A stretch of DNA of 6,736 nt from Clostridiales bacterium (GTDB lineage Bacteria > Bacillota > Clostridia > Christensenellales > UMGS416): NCBI GenBank assembly GCA_012515725.1, contig JAAYXU010000247.1, positions 1 through 6,736 of the forward strand. The letters run 5' to 3'. Both the position numbers and the translations under genes were made by a program. The notes under the pieces were generated by a model. It was not told the origin of the DNA and did no database searches. It saw only the letters and a list, made by a program, of their open reading frames with translations. How positions within the stretch are numbered: the stretch's first letter is position 1; each line of letters starts with the position of its first letter. Below are positions 6,372 to 6,736 of this stretch, in pieces.

Positions 6372-6656
6372 TCATCGTTCGCGCCGCGATATTGCCGTAG
6401 GCTTTCTTCCGTCGTGCTCACGCTCTACGCCTGTGATGAGCCGCTCGAGCGCTATCCTGGCCCGGGTCAGATGGCCGAGCGCCTCCCCGGCTTCGTCGAC
6501 CGCCTTTCCCGCCAACTCGGTCCGCAGGCAGCCGTCGGGATAGTCCCGCAGCGGCCTTACGGCGTCGCAGAGCGCCTCCGCGATCCCGAGCAGCTCCCCG
6601 TGACACCTGCGCGCCTTCTTTATTTGCCAGCCATGTCCCCACCGTGTATCGGTCAA
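6372..6656 (-). CDS. Small helical protein of unknown function (TTG start)
   Basis: A 94-residue protein that I do not recognise. Residues 10-80 are almost entirely helix-forming with heptad-like hydrophobic spacing (ELLGIAEALCDAVRPL, then AVDEAGEALGHLTRARIALE), suggesting a two-helix coiled-coil hairpin. The tail is basic and polar. The start is taken as TTG at 6656, because AAAGGAGG (6664-6671) lies exactly seven bases upstream. The longer reading from ATG 6722 would place that ribosome binding site inside the gene and run through the promoter at 6685-6713. It sits 21 bases upstream of the HTH gene and is probably its operon partner. The helical pattern is loosely reminiscent of the N-terminal half of DUF1492-type phage proteins, whose C-terminal half is an HTH; that comparison is conjecture. 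Confidence 0.65.
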   Translation of the reverse strand: MTDTRWGHGWQIKKARRCHGELLGIAEALCDAVRPLRDYPDGCLRTELAGKAVDEAGEALGHLTRARIALERLITGVEREHDGRKPTAISRRER

Positions 6657-6663
6657 ATACGCG

Positions 6664-6671
6664 CCTCCTTT
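6664..6671 (-). promoter_or_regulatory. Ribosome binding site that defines a TTG start
   Basis: A perfect AAAGGAGG on the minus strand, seven bases before TTG 6656. There is no ATG or GTG at a suitable distance in this frame, so it supports the TTG start and a 94-residue product rather than 116. Confidence 0.8.
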
Positions 6672-6684
6672 CCCCGCGGCCCGA

Positions 6685-6713
6685 TTGACAACCGGGCATA
6701 CGGGCGGTATAAT
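6685..6713 (+). promoter_or_regulatory. Perfect consensus sigma-A promoter pointing out of the window
   Basis: TTGACA (6685-6690) and TATAAT (6708-6713) are separated by exactly 17 bases: twelve of twelve consensus positions at the ideal spacing. Transcription would start near 6720, next to an ATG at 6721. It runs rightward, divergent from the small gene and HTH gene. An inverted repeat GCCCG/CGGGC (6679-6683 and 6693-6697) brackets the -35 box, and an 8-bp palindrome ATAGCTAT (6712-6719) overlaps the end of the -10 box; either could be an operator. The transcribed gene lies outside the window. On the minus strand the same AT-rich patch offers TATTAT (6714-6709), which might be the -10 box of the leftward pair, but its -35 region is cut off by the window edge. 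Confidence 0.8.
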
Positions 6714-6736
6714 AGCTATCATGGTATTTATATGTA

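Noticed and set aside
1..6736. CRISPR arrays, tRNA or rRNA genes, transposases, toxin-antitoxin pairs
   Set aside because: No regularly spaced repeats, cloverleaf-like sequences, transposase motifs or toxin families were seen. The two small-gene pairs do not match a known toxin-antitoxin layout.

Overview
The window looks like a chromosomal segment of a GC-rich member of the Bacillota, probably class Clostridia. The evidence is a DnaD-repeat protein directly followed by a DnaC/DnaI-type helicase loader (the low-GC Gram-positive mode of replication initiation), strong AAGGAGG-type ribosome binding sites before nearly every gene, and sigma-A type promoters. The GC-rich codons with frequent ATA isoleucine codons do not identify a genus.

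Layout. Plus strand, 2-1976: a replication-initiation pair, a 5'-truncated DnaD-like protein with about four tandem DnaD/DnaB-type repeats, then a DnaC/DnaI AAA+ ATPase. Minus strand, 5717 down to 1948: a compact five-gene operon encoding ABC ATPase, two ABC-2 permeases, a 50-residue tryptophan-rich single-pass membrane protein and a TetR regulator. Its genes overlap or are separated by a few bases, apart from a 63-base gap before the small gene. The operon ends tail-to-tail with the helicase loader gene, and the two coding regions overlap by 29 bases. The operon has a clear promoter at 5765-5792 (TTGGCA, 16 bases, TATAAT) and an operator-like palindrome at the predicted transcription start, consistent with TetR feedback control.

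Between this operon and the next minus-strand pair lies a 57-base nested inverted repeat (5827-5883). The pair (6656-6372 and 6350-5880) encodes a small helical protein and a helix-turn-helix protein that resembles phage late regulators of the ArpU/RinA/DUF1492 kind. No other phage genes are visible. At the right edge there is a perfect consensus promoter (TTGACA, 17 bases, TATAAT) pointing out of the window.

The main cargo, a TetR-controlled heterodimeric ABC-2 exporter, is a familiar type. The less ordinary elements are the multiple DnaD repeats, the small membrane protein inside the exporter operon, the orphan regulator pair, and the promoter and repeat structures around 5741-5883 and 6679-6720. 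No CRISPR array, transposase, tRNA, rRNA or recognisable defence system was seen.
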